Assembly (NCBI GenBank): GCA_965372385.1
Contig: CBDVCD010000034.1
Location: 1 to 19,778 of the forward strand
Source: JASJBU01 sp965372385
Lineage (GTDB): Bacteria; Pseudomonadota; Gammaproteobacteria; Chromatiales; Chromatiaceae
Reading direction: 5' to 3'
DNA: 19,778 bases
The notes below the pieces were generated by a model. The model did not search any database, was not told the DNA's origin, and saw nothing but the letters and a program-made list of their open reading frames with translations. Positions 1 to 8,103 of the stretch are shown in pieces. Each line of letters opens with the position of its first letter. Position 1 is the first letter of the stretch. Position numbers and translations under genes: made by a program.

Positions 1-94
1 GATTCGCCCCCAGTGATTTTCGCTTCAAACGGTTAAACCCGACAGCCTCCTAGTCCCGGCTTGTAAGCCAAACAAAATTTCCCGGAGTTTATGC

Positions 95-367
95 ATGGCG
101 CGCGTTACCGTTGAGGATTGTCTGGATTATGTGGATAACCGTTTCGACCTGGTGCTGCTGGCCACCAAGCGTGCGCGGCAGCTGGTGAACGGGGTTGAAC
201 CCCTGCTGCCTTGGGAGAACGACAAACCCACGGTGATGGCGCTACGGGAGATTGCCGATGGCCTGATTACCGATCAGGATGTTGGGAAAAAGAACGAAGA
301 AGAGATTGTGATCGACGATGAGTTCGCCGCTATAGAGACCTCTCCCATGAGCCACGGCGGCAAGTGA
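95..367 (+). CDS. rpoZ: DNA-directed RNA polymerase omega subunit
   Basis: The 90-residue product is the RNA polymerase omega subunit, which helps fold and assemble the beta-prime subunit and forms part of a ppGpp binding site in proteobacteria. The N-terminus MARVTVEDCLDYVDNRFDLV and the following segment with ATKRARQL, then the KPTVMALREIADG stretch, are typical of the family, and the length is normal. The ATG at 95 has a GGAG ribosome binding site at 84-87 with a 7-nt spacing; the ATG at 91 is in another frame and is not used. The next gene is spoT, as in many gammaproteobacteria, so the two are probably co-transcribed. The acidic C-terminal tail varies in this family. gmk, usual upstream neighbour of rpoZ, is not visible in the first 94 bases, which hold no recognisable gene. 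Confidence 0.97.
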   Translation: MARVTVEDCLDYVDNRFDLVLLATKRARQLVNGVEPLLPWENDKPTVMALREIADGLITDQDVGKKNEEEIVIDDEFAAIETSPMSHGGK

Positions 368-486
368 CAACTCCCTTGCGCCGGCAGTAATCGGCTGTCG
401 GCCGGCAGACCTTATTCTGCAATTGATCTTGCATCCTGGGGGGAAATCAGCACAGAATCCGACATATGCCTGTGACAGAGTGCTGA

Positions 487-2688
487 ATGAGCAACCCCCT
501 GAGTGCGCCAGTCAATCTATCTGAACAGAATCAGGATGTGCCACGCTTCCTGATCAGTGACCTGTGCGTCTCGCTTGAAAGCTATCTGAGGCAGGAGCAG
601 ATCCGCGAGGTCTACCGGGCCTATCTGTTCGGGGCCGAGGCCCACTCAGGTCAGCACCGCAAGACAGGCGAGCCCTATATCTACCATCCGGTGGCGGTGG
701 CGCGGATCCTGGCCGGCATGCGCATGGACTATAAGTGTCTGATGGCGGCCATCCTGCATGACGTCATCGAGGACACCCCCACCGCCAAGGAACAACTGGC
801 GGAGATCTTCAGCAGTGAAATCGCCGAGCTGGTGGACGGGGTCAGCAAACTCTCCAAGATCGATTTCAACTCCCAGGCCGAGGCCCAGGCGGCAAGCCTG
901 CGCAAGATGCTGCTGGCCATGACCAAGGATATCCGGGTTATCCTCATCAAACTGGCGGATCGGCTGCACAACATGCGCACCCTGGGGGTGATGAAGCCGA
1001 AGAAGGCCCGCCGCATCGCCCGGGAGACCCTCGATATCTATGCCCCCATCGCCAACCGGCTGGGTATCAATAGCATTCGTCTGGAACTTGAGGATCTGGG
1101 TTTTGCCGCCCACTGGCCGGTGCGCCATCGGGTGCTCAAAAAGGCGGTGGCGGATACCCGTGGGCACCACCGGGAGCTGGTGGAAAATGTCGAGACCGCG
1201 ATCCGTGGGAGACTGGAACAGGAGGGGCTGGCTGGCCAGGTCTTCGGTCGGGAAAAGCATCTCTTGAGCATCTACCGCAAGATGGTACAGAAGAAACTCT
1301 CCTTTTCCGAAGTGGTGGATGTGTTCGCCTTCCGCATCGTGGTGGATCGGTTGGATACCTGCTATCGGGTGCTGGGCGCGGTGCACAATCTCTACAAACC
1401 CATGCCCGGTCGTTTCAAGGACTATATCGCCATTCCCAAGGCAAACGGTTACCAGTCCCTGCATACGCTGCTGTTTGGTCCCCAAGGAATACCCATCGAG
1501 ATCCAGATCCGTACCGAGGAGATGGATAAACTGGCGGAGTCTGGTATTGCGGCACACTGGATGTACAAGAGCGGCGATACCGGTGGTCAGTGGGTGAAGT
1601 CCCGAGCCTCAGACTGGCTGCACAATCTGCTGGAGATGCAACAGGGTGTGGGTGACTCGGTGGAGTTCCTCGATCACGTCAAGGTGGACCTGTTTCCCGA
1701 TGAGGTCTATGTGTTTACGCCCCGGGGGCGCATCATGGTGTTGTCGAAGGGGGCGACCGTGGTGGATTTTGCCTATGCGGTACACACCGACGTGGGCAAT
1801 ACCTGTGTCGCGGCCCGGGTCGATCGGCGGTTGGTACCCCTGCGTACCAGACTGTTCAATGGCCAGACCGTGGAGATCATCAATTCGGAGACGGCCAATC
1901 CCAGTCCGGCCTGGTTGAATTTTGTCGTTACAGGCAGGGCACGGGCCAACATCCGGGCCTTTTTGAAGAACCTGCAGAGACAGGAGGCGGTAGGCCTGGG
2001 ACGGCGTCTGCTGGAGCGTGAGCTGACCCTGCTCTCGCAAAATCTCGGGAAGGTCAGTCAGGAGCGTATCGAGGCGCTGCTGCAGGAGTACCGACTTGCC
2101 AGCCTGGACGATCTGTTGGCCGAGATTTCCATGGGCAACAGGATGTCGCTGTTGATCGCCCGGCGCCTGGTGGGAGAGGAGGTGACTGCAGCTGAAGAGA
2201 TGTCACTAACCCAGGATGAGCCTTCCGGCGTGCTCTTTATCAAGGGCACTGAAGGGATGGTGGTGAATTATGCCAGATGTTGCCGACCGATCCCCGGGGA
2301 TGCGATTGTCGGCGTCTTCAATCCAGGTAAGGGCATAGTGATTCATCGCCAGGGCTGCAGCAATCTGGGCGACTATGCAAAACATGGCCATAAATGGATC
2401 GAAGCCGAGTGGGAAAATGATGTGCAAGCGGAATTTGCTACCGAGATCAGGGTCGAGGCAGGCAACCGCAGAGGGTTGTTAGCGACTGTGGCCTCGACCA
2501 TCTCCGAGCTTGGCTCCAACATTGAACAGGTCAGTTCTGAAGAGCGGGATGGCATTTCGACGACGCTGGTTTTCGTGGTAACCGTCAAGGGCCGCCAGCA
2601 TCTCGCGCGGATCATGCGGCATGTGCGCCGCGTGCCCTCCGTGATGAAGATATCCCGCCAGCAATTAAAGACATCGAAACATAAATAG
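487..2688 (+). CDS. spoT: Bifunctional (p)ppGpp synthetase/hydrolase SpoT
   Basis: This 733-residue cytoplasmic enzyme makes and degrades the alarmone (p)ppGpp. The order is: HD hydrolase domain with the intact HD pair at residues 91-92 (HDVIED) and KLADRLHN at 155-162; synthetase domain with GREKHLLSIYRKM near 254-266, the RFKD motif at 309-312 inside a DYIAIPKANGYQSLHT segment, and EIQIRT near 338; TGS domain about 404-466; the conserved-cysteine segment with RCCRPIPGD; and a C-terminal ACT domain about 655-727. The RxKD motif is the form found in bifunctional enzymes, as opposed to the acidic form in RelA. Both active sites look complete. An in-frame TGA lies directly before the ATG, so the start cannot be further upstream; the N-terminus extends roughly 20 residues beyond E. 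coli SpoT. The ribosome binding site is weak. The position after rpoZ supports SpoT over RelA. Confidence 0.97.
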   Translation: MSNPLSAPVNLSEQNQDVPRFLISDLCVSLESYLRQEQIREVYRAYLFGAEAHSGQHRKTGEPYIYHPVAVARILAGMRMDYKCLMAAILHDVIEDTPTAKEQLAEIFSSEIAELVDGVSKLSKIDFNSQAEAQAASLRKMLLAMTKDIRVILIKLADRLHNMRTLGVMKPKKARRIARETLDIYAPIANRLGINSIRLELEDLGFAAHWPVRHRVLKKAVADTRGHHRELVENVETAIRGRLEQEGLAGQVFGREKHLLSIYRKMVQKKLSFSEVVDVFAFRIVVDRLDTCYRVLGAVHNLYKPMPGRFKDYIAIPKANGYQSLHTLLFGPQGIPIEIQIRTEEMDKLAESGIAAHWMYKSGDTGGQWVKSRASDWLHNLLEMQQGVGDSVEFLDHVKVDLFPDEVYVFTPRGRIMVLSKGATVVDFAYAVHTDVGNTCVAARVDRRLVPLRTRLFNGQTVEIINSETANPSPAWLNFVVTGRARANIRAFLKNLQRQEAVGLGRRLLERELTLLSQNLGKVSQERIEALLQEYRLASLDDLLAEISMGNRMSLLIARRLVGEEVTAAEEMSLTQDEPSGVLFIKGTEGMVVNYARCCRPIPGDAIVGVFNPGKGIVIHRQGCSNLGDYAKHGHKWIEAEWENDVQAEFATEIRVEAGNRRGLLATVASTISELGSNIEQVSSEERDGISTTLVFVVTVKGRQHLARIMRHVRRVPSVMKISRQQLKTSKHK

Positions 2689-2696
2689 TTTACGTT

Positions 2697-2727
2697 CCGG
2701 AAACACCCCAGGGAGAGGTGTTTCTGG
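2697..2727 (+). other. Intergenic stem-loop between spoT and ridA
   Basis: An 11-base stem (2697-2707 with 2717-2727, one G-U pair) closes a 9-base loop eight bases after the spoT stop. No run of T follows, so it is not a canonical intrinsic terminator. It may be an RNA processing or 3'-end stabilising structure within an rpoZ-spoT-ridA transcript. The pairing is directly visible; the role is inference. Confidence 0.5.
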
Positions 2728-2757
2728 ACCCTAACGAAATAGTTCAGGAGTTACCCA

Positions 2758-3153
2758 ATGAGTCGTGAGATTATCAGCACCGATCAGGCCCCTCAGGCGA
2801 TCGGTACCTATTCCCAGGCGGTCAAATGCGGCAATACGGTCTATCTTTCGGGCCAGATTCCCCTGCTGCCTGAGAGCATGGAGATGGTGGAGGGTGATAT
2901 CGAGGCGCAGATCCACCGGGTGTTCGAAAATCTCCAGGCCGTGGCCAGAGCCGCCGGTGGCAGCCTCGCGGATGTGGCCAAGTTGAATGTCTTTCTTACC
3001 GATCTGACGAATTTCCCGATCGTCAATCAGGTGATGGCGGAATTTTTCACGGAACCCTACCCGGCGCGGGCGGCCATCGGTGTGGCGGCGCTACCGAAGG
3101 ATGCGGGGGTGGAGATGGATGCTGTCTTGGAGTTGGTGAGAAATGCGGGTTAA
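2758..3153 (+). CDS. ridA: RidA family reactive enamine/imine deaminase
   Basis: The 131-residue product belongs to the RidA (YjgF/YER057c/UK114) family, which hydrolyses reactive enamine and imine intermediates such as 2-aminoacrylate released by PLP enzymes. The match covers the whole protein: N-terminal AIGTYSQAVKCGNTVYLSGQ, the central QIHRVFENLQAVARAAGG and DVAKLNVFLTDL, and the C-terminal RAAIGVAALPKDAGVEMDAV, which holds the conserved substrate-binding arginine. The length is normal and the product should act in the cytosol as a trimer. A CAGGAG ribosome binding site at 2745-2750 with 7-nt spacing supports the ATG. A ridA gene directly after spoT is also seen in other gammaproteobacteria, so it is probably read through from spoT. 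Confidence 0.95.
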   Translation: MSREIISTDQAPQAIGTYSQAVKCGNTVYLSGQIPLLPESMEMVEGDIEAQIHRVFENLQAVARAAGGSLADVAKLNVFLTDLTNFPIVNQVMAEFFTEPYPARAAIGVAALPKDAGVEMDAVLELVRNAG

Positions 3154-3256
3154 GCCATAACTTACTGCGAATTAAAGTAATTCAGGATCTAACCGATAGC
3201 TTGGTTGTGCCCTGTGGAGACAACAGGGTTGCATTCCATGTGGCGGATCAATCCTG

Positions 3257-4000
3257 ATGGACAACCAGTTCGAAAAGTTAATTGATATCAATATCAGTGG
3301 CCGCGTGTTTGCGATCTGTCAGTCCAGGCGGGTCGTGGATCCGACCATTATCAGTTATTACACCGACATCCTGCGTCAGGCGGTACAGGCCCATCTGAAT
3401 GAGGAGTGCAGCCTCAGCGATTTCAACCGGATCCTCACTGAACAGGCGGTATGGCTGGAATCGGAGATCGATCAGATGGCGCCATCACGTCCTGAAAAGC
3501 GTTCCGCTACAACCTTAGAGGAATCACCCTTAGAAGTTGGTCCACAAACTGAAGAGAGCGAACCACAGAAAAAGCCCTCTGGTTATATCCCCCAGGCTAA
3601 GTCGATGCCGGAACGATTGGCGGATCAACGCGCCGGGATGGAGCGTCTATTGGAAAAGGATTGCGTGACCCTGAAACTGATTACCCCCAGTCAGGCCAAA
3701 CACTTCAAACGCCGGTTGTTGGGGCAGGAGCCGGAGAAGGCGGAACAGGAGCTGGTGGCGGAACTGCGCAATATCCTGCATGAGCAAGTGCGGAAATTTA
3801 TCCGGAAAAATGAGGGGGGCCCCTGGGACACGGCCACCCTGCAGCATGAGCTGCGCATGGATATAGTCTCCACCCGTACGCTACGCTCCCTGGTTACCCT
3901 GGCAAGGGAGCTGTTGATGGAAAGGGAGCAATGGCGGCAGAAAAACAAAAGCAGTCTCTCCGGCCGCCTGTTTGGCGGTAAAATAAGATTCAACAAATAG
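3257..4000 (+). CDS. Hypothetical protein, 247 aa, two helical parts joined by a charged linker
   Basis: I do not recognise the family. The product is soluble, with no signal peptide or membrane segment. Residues 1-75 look like a folded, mostly helical domain. Residues about 76-115 form a Pro/Glu/Ser/Thr-rich linker (for example EESPLEVGPQTEESEPQKK). Residues about 118-247 are strongly charged and helical and end in a basic tail (SGRLFGGKIRFNK). The C-terminal half carries LRNILHEQVRKFI and LRSLVTLARELLMERE, compatible with coiled-coil or helical-bundle contacts. The start has only a weak ribosome binding site. The gene stands 103 bases after ridA and 32 bases before the next gene, with which it may share a transcript. 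Long length, amino-acid composition and the lack of a competing frame support it being real. Confidence 0.8.
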   Translation: MDNQFEKLIDINISGRVFAICQSRRVVDPTIISYYTDILRQAVQAHLNEECSLSDFNRILTEQAVWLESEIDQMAPSRPEKRSATTLEESPLEVGPQTEESEPQKKPSGYIPQAKSMPERLADQRAGMERLLEKDCVTLKLITPSQAKHFKRRLLGQEPEKAEQELVAELRNILHEQVRKFIRKNEGGPWDTATLQHELRMDIVSTRTLRSLVTLARELLMEREQWRQKNKSSLSGRLFGGKIRFNK

Positions 4001-4032
4001 CGACTCTTCCATTTCTTATACGGGGCGCCCTC

Positions 4033-4569
4033 ATGGGAAAGAAATACGATTCCATCAATGAAAAGCTGACCGACTTCATTATCCGACAGCAGATCTTCTT
4101 CGTGGCCACGGCTGCCGCGGATGGCCGCATCAATCTCTCGCCGAAAGGCATGGATAGTCTGCGCATCATCAGCCCGAATCGGATTGTCTGGCTCAACCTG
4201 ACCGGCAGTGGCAATGAAACCGCTGCCCACCTGCGGGAAAATGACCGGATGACCCTGATGTTCTGCGCCTTCGAGGGTGAGCCTAAAATCCTCAGGCTGT
4301 ATGGTCACGCCAAGATCCATCATCCCGAAAGCCCGGAGTGGGAGGCCCACATCGGACGCTTTCCCAGTCTGCCCGGCGCCAGGCAGGTCATTGTCATGGA
4401 GGTGGATCTGGTGCAGACCTCCTGTGGTTTTGGAGTGCCACTCTTCGCCTACCAAGGAGATCGGGAGATGCTCAAGGAGTGGGCGAACAAGAAAGGCGAG
4501 GAGGGCATCAAGGCCTATTGGAAAGAGCGCAACAACGTCAGTCTGGATGGCAAACCCAGCGGGATCTAA
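4033..4569 (+). CDS. Pyridoxamine 5'-phosphate oxidase-like FMN split-barrel protein
   Basis: The 178-residue product matches the PNPOx-like split-barrel flavoprotein superfamily. Visible features are an N-terminal FFVATAAADGRINLSPKG strand-turn-strand, IVWLNLTGSGNETAAHLREN, and MTLMFCAFEGEPKILRLYGHA, all typical of the subgroup annotated as pyridoxamine 5'-phosphate oxidase family proteins. Members bind FMN or F420 and reduce or oxidise diverse small molecules. True PdxH is longer and has a different C-terminal PLP-binding region, so this is unlikely to be the vitamin B6 enzyme; the substrate is unknown. It is cytosolic by lack of signals. The start has little Shine-Dalgarno complementarity, so it may be translated by coupling with the upstream 247-aa gene 32 bases away. 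Confidence 0.88.
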   Translation: MGKKYDSINEKLTDFIIRQQIFFVATAAADGRINLSPKGMDSLRIISPNRIVWLNLTGSGNETAAHLRENDRMTLMFCAFEGEPKILRLYGHAKIHHPESPEWEAHIGRFPSLPGARQVIVMEVDLVQTSCGFGVPLFAYQGDREMLKEWANKKGEEGIKAYWKERNNVSLDGKPSGI

Positions 4570-4651
4570 ACGGTATTTCCTGCTTCATCGCGAAACAGGG
4601 CGTGTCGATCTTCCTGAACGCTCAGCATCACAGGGCACAATAAACAGTCGG

Positions 4652-4708
4652 GGAACGAGCAGCGCATTTGTTGTCCATGGCATGCGCCGCTGCTACAAAG
4701 CTCGTTCC
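4652..4708 (+). other. Long imperfect stem-loop after the PNPOx-like gene
   Basis: A perfect 9-base outer stem (4652-4660 with 4700-4708) encloses an inner 6-base stem (4662-4667 with 4682-4687). It lies about 80 bases after the PNPOx-like stop and directly before a TTGACA box. There is no T-run, so a role as transcription terminator is unproven. It may end or process the upstream transcript, or be a palindromic repeat element. Confidence 0.4.
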
Positions 4709-4710
4709 GC

Positions 4711-4739
4711 TTGACAACGATTTCAGCTTGTACTATCAA
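4711..4739 (+). promoter_or_regulatory. Predicted sigma-70 promoter for the GH13/HAD pair
   Basis: A perfect consensus -35 box TTGACA lies at 4711-4716. After a 17-base spacer a weaker -10 box TATCAA occurs at 4734-4739. It sits in the 251-base gap before the GH13 gene, about 80 bases upstream of its ATG, so the glycoside gene pair probably forms its own transcription unit with a leader of roughly 70 bases. The boxes are seen; activity is inferred. Confidence 0.45.
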
Positions 4740-4820
4740 GCGTTCTGGCTCAAGTGTGGTGAGAATGCCCCCCAGCGGCGGACGCGCTTGGAACACCAAT
4801 ATTAATAAGAAGGACACGTC

Positions 4821-6578
4821 ATGAAAAAAGATCCAGCGTCCAAAGCACAAACCCTGCCCAGAGGAGTCATGCTGAACGCCTACCCTGACAGCATGGGTAA
4901 AAAACTGTCGGACACTGTTGAATTACTCAAAAGGCCTGAGCTCAAGGATGCCTTTTCGCTGTTCTACATCCTTCCCACCTTTTTCAACAGCGACCTGGAT
5001 CGCGGCTTTTCCATTATCGATTACAACATCAACGAAGAGCTCGTGAGCCACCAGGATCTGGATGAGCTCAACGAACTGGGTATCCAGATCAAGCTCGACC
5101 TGGTGCTCAATCATCTGTCCGTACGCTCGCCGCAGTTCAAGGACCTGTTGAAAAACGGCAAGGACTCGCCCTACAGGGACTTCTTCATCGACTGGGACGA
5201 GTTCTGGGAGGGCCAGGGTACCGTGGGACCGGATGGACAGGTCACGCCGTACAAAGAGCATCTGGAAAAGCTCTTCATGAGAAAGCCCGGTCTACCGATA
5301 CTGAGGGTGCGCTTTCCGGATGGCGCCCTCAAGACGTACTGGAACACCTTTTACCAGAAAGTGGATTTCGATGAGATAAGGGCCAGTGACTTCGCCGACA
5401 TCAAAGGGCTCGATCCGCAGGAAGCACAAGCCATCGCGGACCACGTCAAGATCGTCATTGAGGAGAAAGGGTTCCTGGAAGGCGTGGACCTGGAGCACAT
5501 CGCCCAACATAAGGACGCAATTATCGGGGCTGTCTGCAGTAAGCGTGAGTACCTGGGCCAGATGGATCTCAATGCCCGTTCCGAGCTGGTCTGGGAATTC
5601 TACGACGAGACACTGCGCAAACTCAGCGAACACGGCGCCAGGATTATCCGCCTCGACGCTTTCGCGTACCTGCACAAAGAGCCCGGCCAGCCGAATTTCT
5701 TCAACCGGCCCGGCACCTGGGATTATCTGCAACGCTTGCGGGGCATTGCGCAAAAATATGAGCTGACCATCTTCCCCGAGATACATGCTGAATACGGTGC
5801 CGGTATCCACGAAGAAATCGCACGGGAGGGCTACCCCATCTACGATTTCTTTTTCCCCGGACTCGTGATCGACGCCCTGGAGCGGGGCAGCAACGAGGCC
5901 CTGTTGCGCTGGATGGCGGATATCGAGGCCAAGGGGTTCCAGACGATCAATATGCTCGGGTGTCATGACGGGATCCCGGTGCTCGACCTACGAGGTAAAC
6001 AGGTCAACGGCTCCTACCGGCCGGGCCTGCTGAGCGACGAGCAGATCGACGCCACCATCGAGCGTATTATCGAGCGGGGTGGCCTGACCAAGAACCTGTA
6101 CGGCGCCGACGGCAAGAAGATCGACTACTACCAGGTCAACGCAACTTTTTTCAGCGCCCTGGGGGAGGACGAGCGCAAGCTGCGCTTGGCCCGTGTAATC
6201 CAGATGTTCATGCCCGGTGTCCCGCAGGTGTGGTACCTGGATCTGTTTGCCGGCACCAACGACTATGCGGCGGCGCAAAGGGGGCGTACCGCGGGACACA
6301 AGGAGATTAACCGCACCACCTTAAAAATCATCGACATCGAGTCCGGACTGAAACGCCCCATCGTGCTGGACCAGCTCGCCCTGATCCGGCTGCGCAACAC
6401 GTCACCGGCGTTCACTGGTGAGATGAAGATCTTCGAGACCGAGCCCCACCGGTTACACATCTCCTGGCAACATCCGGAAGCGACCGTAACCTTGAAGGCC
6501 GATCTGCGCCAGCACAGCTTCACGATTTACCAAGGCGAAGATAGGGACGAAGAGGTCCTTATGTCCTTCGAGTCTTAG
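4821..6578 (+). CDS. GH13 subfamily 18 glycoside phosphorylase (sucrose phosphorylase-like)
   Basis: The 585-residue product resembles sucrose phosphorylases of GH13_18, retaining enzymes that reversibly split an alpha-glucoside with phosphate to give glucose 1-phosphate. The catalytic triad is visible: nucleophile D279 in RLDAFAY, acid/base E320 in FPEIHAEYG, and transition-state stabiliser D383 in LGCHDGIPVLD. VDAIVNH-like LDLVLNHLS and PGVPQVWYLDLFAG also match. Relative to the Bifidobacterium enzyme (D192, E232, D290) the spacing among the three is kept, but about 85 extra residues precede the nucleophile, mostly an insertion near residues 185-250. The family also contains phosphorylases for sucrose 6-phosphate, glucosylglycerol and glucosylglycerate; the acceptor cannot be fixed by eye. 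No signal peptide, so cytosolic. A GAAGGA ribosome binding site ends 6 bases before the ATG. A HAD phosphatase follows after 40 bases. Confidence 0.88.
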   Translation: MKKDPASKAQTLPRGVMLNAYPDSMGKKLSDTVELLKRPELKDAFSLFYILPTFFNSDLDRGFSIIDYNINEELVSHQDLDELNELGIQIKLDLVLNHLSVRSPQFKDLLKNGKDSPYRDFFIDWDEFWEGQGTVGPDGQVTPYKEHLEKLFMRKPGLPILRVRFPDGALKTYWNTFYQKVDFDEIRASDFADIKGLDPQEAQAIADHVKIVIEEKGFLEGVDLEHIAQHKDAIIGAVCSKREYLGQMDLNARSELVWEFYDETLRKLSEHGARIIRLDAFAYLHKEPGQPNFFNRPGTWDYLQRLRGIAQKYELTIFPEIHAEYGAGIHEEIAREGYPIYDFFFPGLVIDALERGSNEALLRWMADIEAKGFQTINMLGCHDGIPVLDLRGKQVNGSYRPGLLSDEQIDATIERIIERGGLTKNLYGADGKKIDYYQVNATFFSALGEDERKLRLARVIQMFMPGVPQVWYLDLFAGTNDYAAAQRGRTAGHKEINRTTLKIIDIESGLKRPIVLDQLALIRLRNTSPAFTGEMKIFETEPHRLHISWQHPEATVTLKADLRQHSFTIYQGEDRDEEVLMSFES

Positions 6579-6618
6579 GCCCATCGAATTTCTACAGTAA
6601 CTGCACCGGAGCACGAAA

Positions 6619-7434
6619 ATGAGAATCCTTGCGACCGATCTGGACCGGACACTACTCCCGAACGGAAGCTGGCCGCCGGATCCCGGCGCCATCGACCTCT
6701 TCAATGAACTCACGCAAAGACATGAGGTGCTGGTCGTCTATGTGACCGGAAGGAATCTTAACCTGACCGAGCATGCGATCAGGGAGTTCGGTGTCCGTTA
6801 TCCCGATGTGCTCATTGGCGACGTCGGCACCTCGATCCGCCGGTACGAGCAAGGCGGCTGGAAGCCCTATGGCGGCTGGGATACCCATGTGAAGCAGACC
6901 AGCCCCAGGTGGGATGCGGAGGCGGTGCGTAGCGCGGTAGCCGGGCTGGACGGCCTGACCGAGCAGGAGCGCGAGCATTGCGGCCCGTTCAAGCAGAGCT
7001 ACTATGTCGACCATGACAGGAGCGAGGCCGTTCTGAAGGCCGTCGACGAACGAGTCAAAGGCAAATTCGACGAGGTCATCGTCTACAGTTACGATTCTCA
7101 ATCCGGCAAGGGCCTGCTCGACTTTCTTCCACAAAGCGCAACCAAACAGACCGCGCTCGAATACATCGCCGAAAAACTTGGCGCCAACAAATCGGATGTC
7201 GTCTTCTGTGGCGATAGTGGTAATGACGTCTTCCCGCTCACGGCGGGCTTTGCCGGCGTCCTGGTGCGAAACGCGGACGACCAGCTCGTCGCCAGCGTCA
7301 AGCAGGCGGCTGACGCGCACCCTGAGCTCAAGCTTTACTTTGCGAAAGGCGGTTTCAAGGGCCTGAATGGTTTCTACACCAGCGGCGTCATCGAGGGTGC
7401 CTACCACTACGGAATTTTCTACGACGCCGACTGA
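6619..7434 (+). CDS. HAD-IIB phosphatase of the sucrose-6-phosphate phosphatase (S6PP) type
   Basis: The 271-residue product is a HAD hydrolase of the S6PP-like group. Motif I is ATDLDRTLLP with nucleophile D7 and D9; motif II is the TGR in VVYVTGRN; the motif III lysine is in SATKQTALEYI; motif IV is FCGDSGND near 198-203. The line GDVGTSI and the C-terminal region with GVLVRNADDQL and TSGVIEGAYHYG are as in sucrose-phosphate phosphatases, which hydrolyse sucrose 6F-phosphate to sucrose; related enzymes dephosphorylate glucosyl- or mannosyl-glycerate phosphates. It is cytosolic. A GGAG site at 6608-6611, 7 bases before the ATG, supports the start. It follows the GH13_18 gene after 40 bases and is almost certainly co-transcribed, so the two likely act on the same sugar. 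No sucrose-phosphate synthase lies in the window. Confidence 0.87.
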   Translation: MRILATDLDRTLLPNGSWPPDPGAIDLFNELTQRHEVLVVYVTGRNLNLTEHAIREFGVRYPDVLIGDVGTSIRRYEQGGWKPYGGWDTHVKQTSPRWDAEAVRSAVAGLDGLTEQEREHCGPFKQSYYVDHDRSEAVLKAVDERVKGKFDEVIVYSYDSQSGKGLLDFLPQSATKQTALEYIAEKLGANKSDVVFCGDSGNDVFPLTAGFAGVLVRNADDQLVASVKQAADAHPELKLYFAKGGFKGLNGFYTSGVIEGAYHYGIFYDAD

Positions 7435-7570
7435 ACCAGCTCTCGGCATACAGCTAAAATATAGCGGATGACCTCGCTCACGTAAGCGCTGACGCTACCT
7501 CACTATTAGTGGCGGGAAAAAAAAGGTACTATCCGCGTTCACTTCAAAAGGATAATGAGGAGACATACCA

Positions 7571-8089
7571 ATGATTAGAAAATTGTCTATTGCAGTGGGC
7601 GCCAGCATAATTCTAATGAGCGGCCTCGCCAGTCAGGCATCGGACGGTTGTTTAACCGCAAAGGGAAAAATAGCCAATAACGCACAACCTGACGGTTCCA
7701 CCCTGGGTGTGGTAGCGCTAAGGCTGGGTAAAGAAAAACTCAGATGTGGCATTATCGGCGTGCCACACTTTCCAAGTCCGCCACACTTCAGGCACACCAT
7801 CGTGTGCGACAATAAAGTATCCTCCGGTGAGGCGCAGGCACAGGTAACCTTCGATACGACTTTTCTTGGTGATCCCACTGACATTGAGTCCTGTCCCATT
7901 GATTCTCCCGGTGGCGAGATCTCCTTTTCTTTCGAGGAGGTCTCCATCCCCGATCCAGTCACGGCACGCGGTGCCTTTCAGGGTATTACCGATGAAGGCG
8001 GTATCTATGTTAAGGGCGAATACAACTGTGATGGCGGAATCGTGATGAAGTTTGACGGGGAATTGTGCTTCGACGAAGACGACGATTGA
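7571..8089 (+). CDS. Secreted cysteine-containing hypothetical protein, 172 aa
   Basis: I do not recognise the family. Residues 1 to about 23 form a Sec signal peptide (basic MIRK, hydrophobic core, small residues before the probable cut after SQA). The mature part has six cysteines (in GCLT, LRCG, IVCD, ESCP, YNCD, ELCF), an even number that fits periplasmic disulfides, and an acidic tail FDEDDD. Beta-rich sequence with many Gly, Asp and Val residues suggests a small beta barrel or sandwich. GAGGA at 7557-7561 lies 9 bases before the ATG. It stands 136 bases after the HAD gene, so it may have its own promoter; a TACTAT near 7528 is a possible -10 but no good -35 pairs with it. It converges with yjbQ. 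Confidence 0.82.
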   Translation: MIRKLSIAVGASIILMSGLASQASDGCLTAKGKIANNAQPDGSTLGVVALRLGKEKLRCGIIGVPHFPSPPHFRHTIVCDNKVSSGEAQAQVTFDTTFLGDPTDIESCPIDSPGGEISFSFEEVSIPDPVTARGAFQGITDEGGIYVKGEYNCDGGIVMKFDGELCFDEDDD

Positions 8090-8103
8090 CATAGAAAGAC
8101 AAA

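Noticed and set aside
646..1557. 303-codon open frame on the - strand
   Set aside because: It lies wholly antisense to the well-supported spoT and its product is His/Gly-rich low-quality sequence with no family resemblance.
3213..3231. CCCTGT/ACAGGG 6-base hairpin before the 247-aa gene
   Set aside because: The stem is short, there is no T-run and it is likely to occur by chance.
3691..4455. 254-codon open frame on the - strand
   Set aside because: It is antisense to parts of two supported genes and has no ribosome binding site or recognisable domain.
5292..5966. 224-codon open frame on the - strand
   Set aside because: It is the shadow of the GH13 gene, whose catalytic motifs fix the coding strand.
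6652..7449. 265-codon open frame on the - strand
   Set aside because: It is the shadow of the HAD phosphatase, whose four motifs are intact on the + strand.
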